NCBI GenBank assembly: GCA_964572185.1
Contig: CAZNFI010000186.1
Location: forward strand, 1-5,588
Direction: 5' to 3'
Length of the DNA: 5,588 nucleotides
From: Azophilus sp964572185
GTDB lineage: Bacteria > Pseudomonadota > Gammaproteobacteria > Pseudomonadales > Azotimanducaceae
Shown: positions 5,317 through 5,588 of the stretch, piece after piece
How the letters are laid out: each line of letters begins with the position of its first letter
How positions within the stretch are numbered: the stretch's first letter is position 1
Translations under genes and position numbers: made by a program
Notes under the pieces: generated by a model
Databases searched by the model: none
Seen by the model: the letters and a program-made list of their open reading frames with translations, nothing else
Told to the model about the DNA's origin: nothing

Positions 5317-5588
5317 ATGAACGCATTTCGGTTGGATGGCCAGGTGGCGGTGGTTACCGGGGCCGGCAAGGGCATCGGACGGGGTATAGCGCTATGCCTG
5401 GCCGAGGCGGGAGCAGACGTGGTGGTCAGTGCTCGAACGCAAAGCGATATCGACCAGGTGGCCGAAGCGGTACGGCAGACGGGCCGCAACGCGCGTGCGG
5501 TTGCCGCCGACGTGACCGATGGCGGGCAACTGGACGCGGTCATCGCCGCGGCCGGCGAACTGGGCGAGTTGAGCATCTGGGTAAACAA
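5317..5588 (+). CDS. Short-chain dehydrogenase/reductase, 5' part
   Basis: The first 90 codons of a classical SDR run off the right edge. The predicted protein begins MNAFRLDGQVAVVTGAGKGI, with the glycine-rich nucleotide motif TGAGKGIG at residues 14-21 in the first beta-alpha unit of the Rossmann fold. VVVSARTQ follows at the end of the second strand, where Arg rather than Asp hints at NADP(H) preference. AADVTD (D65) is the adenine-contacting motif, and the sequence ends in ELSIWVNN, the start of the NNAG motif. The catalytic Ser-Tyr-Lys lies beyond the window, so the substrate cannot be judged; 3-oxoacyl reductases, hydroxysteroid dehydrogenases and glucose-1-dehydrogenase-like enzymes all start this way. 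The DUF35/thiolase pair upstream is compatible with a role in acyl-CoA or steroid-like catabolism, but 3.4 kb separates them. ATG 5317 is preferred because the family N-terminus begins there, although the Shine-Dalgarno spacing is long. Confidence 0.93.
   Translation, partial: MNAFRLDGQVAVVTGAGKGIGRGIALCLAEAGADVVVSARTQSDIDQVAEAVRQTGRNARAVAADVTDGGQLDAVIAAAGELGELSIWVN

Noticed and set aside
5290..5337. 16S rRNA 3'-end fragment (GTCGTAACAA, later GGTTGGAT)
   Set aside because: Only two short matches with wrong spacing; the second lies inside the SDR coding sequence, and no flanking rRNA sequence is present.

Overview
The window is high-GC DNA (about two-thirds G+C by eye) with all recognisable genes on the + strand. 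Gene content points to a Gram-negative bacterium, most likely a pseudomonadotan (proteobacterium): a periplasmic Cu/Zn superoxide dismutase with a Sec signal peptide, a DUF35/thiolase pair of the kind used in acyl-CoA catabolism, and good Shine-Dalgarno sites. The species cannot be read from the sequence.

Layout. Bases 1-352 hold no gene I can support. They contain a very long inverted repeat (131-161 against 211-241, 30 of 31 positions paired, 49-base spacer) and a smaller operator-like dyad (291-311). Next comes a translationally coupled pair: a zinc-ribbon/OB-fold DUF35 protein (353-796) and a thiolase-fold enzyme (793-1938), overlapping by ATGA. After these, all co-directional and 87-192 bases apart, are sodC (2059-2604), a class I glutamine amidotransferase-like protein with a TTG start (2797-3507), a PPOX-family split-barrel flavoprotein (3598-4191), a class I fructose-bisphosphate aldolase with a TTG start (4279-5166), and the first 90 codons of a short-chain dehydrogenase/reductase (from 5317) cut by the right edge.

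How they fit together. The DUF35/thiolase pair is very probably one complex acting on an acyl-CoA, and the SDR could belong to the same catabolic theme (steroid, terpenoid, aromatic or fatty-acid side chains). The genes between them (SodC, amidotransferase, flavoprotein, aldolase) are a loose collection of redox and housekeeping functions, and the gaps are large enough for separate transcription. I see no phage, CRISPR, tRNA, rRNA or intact IS genes.

Most worth a second look: the 111-bp hairpin-forming element upstream of the DUF35 gene; the thiolase homologue, which keeps the nucleophilic Cys but appears to lack the other thiolase catalytic residues; a SodC with Asp where one zinc-ligand His is expected; and two mutually exclusive hairpins abutting the ribosome binding site of the aldolase gene. 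I did not find a clear new multi-gene system here.
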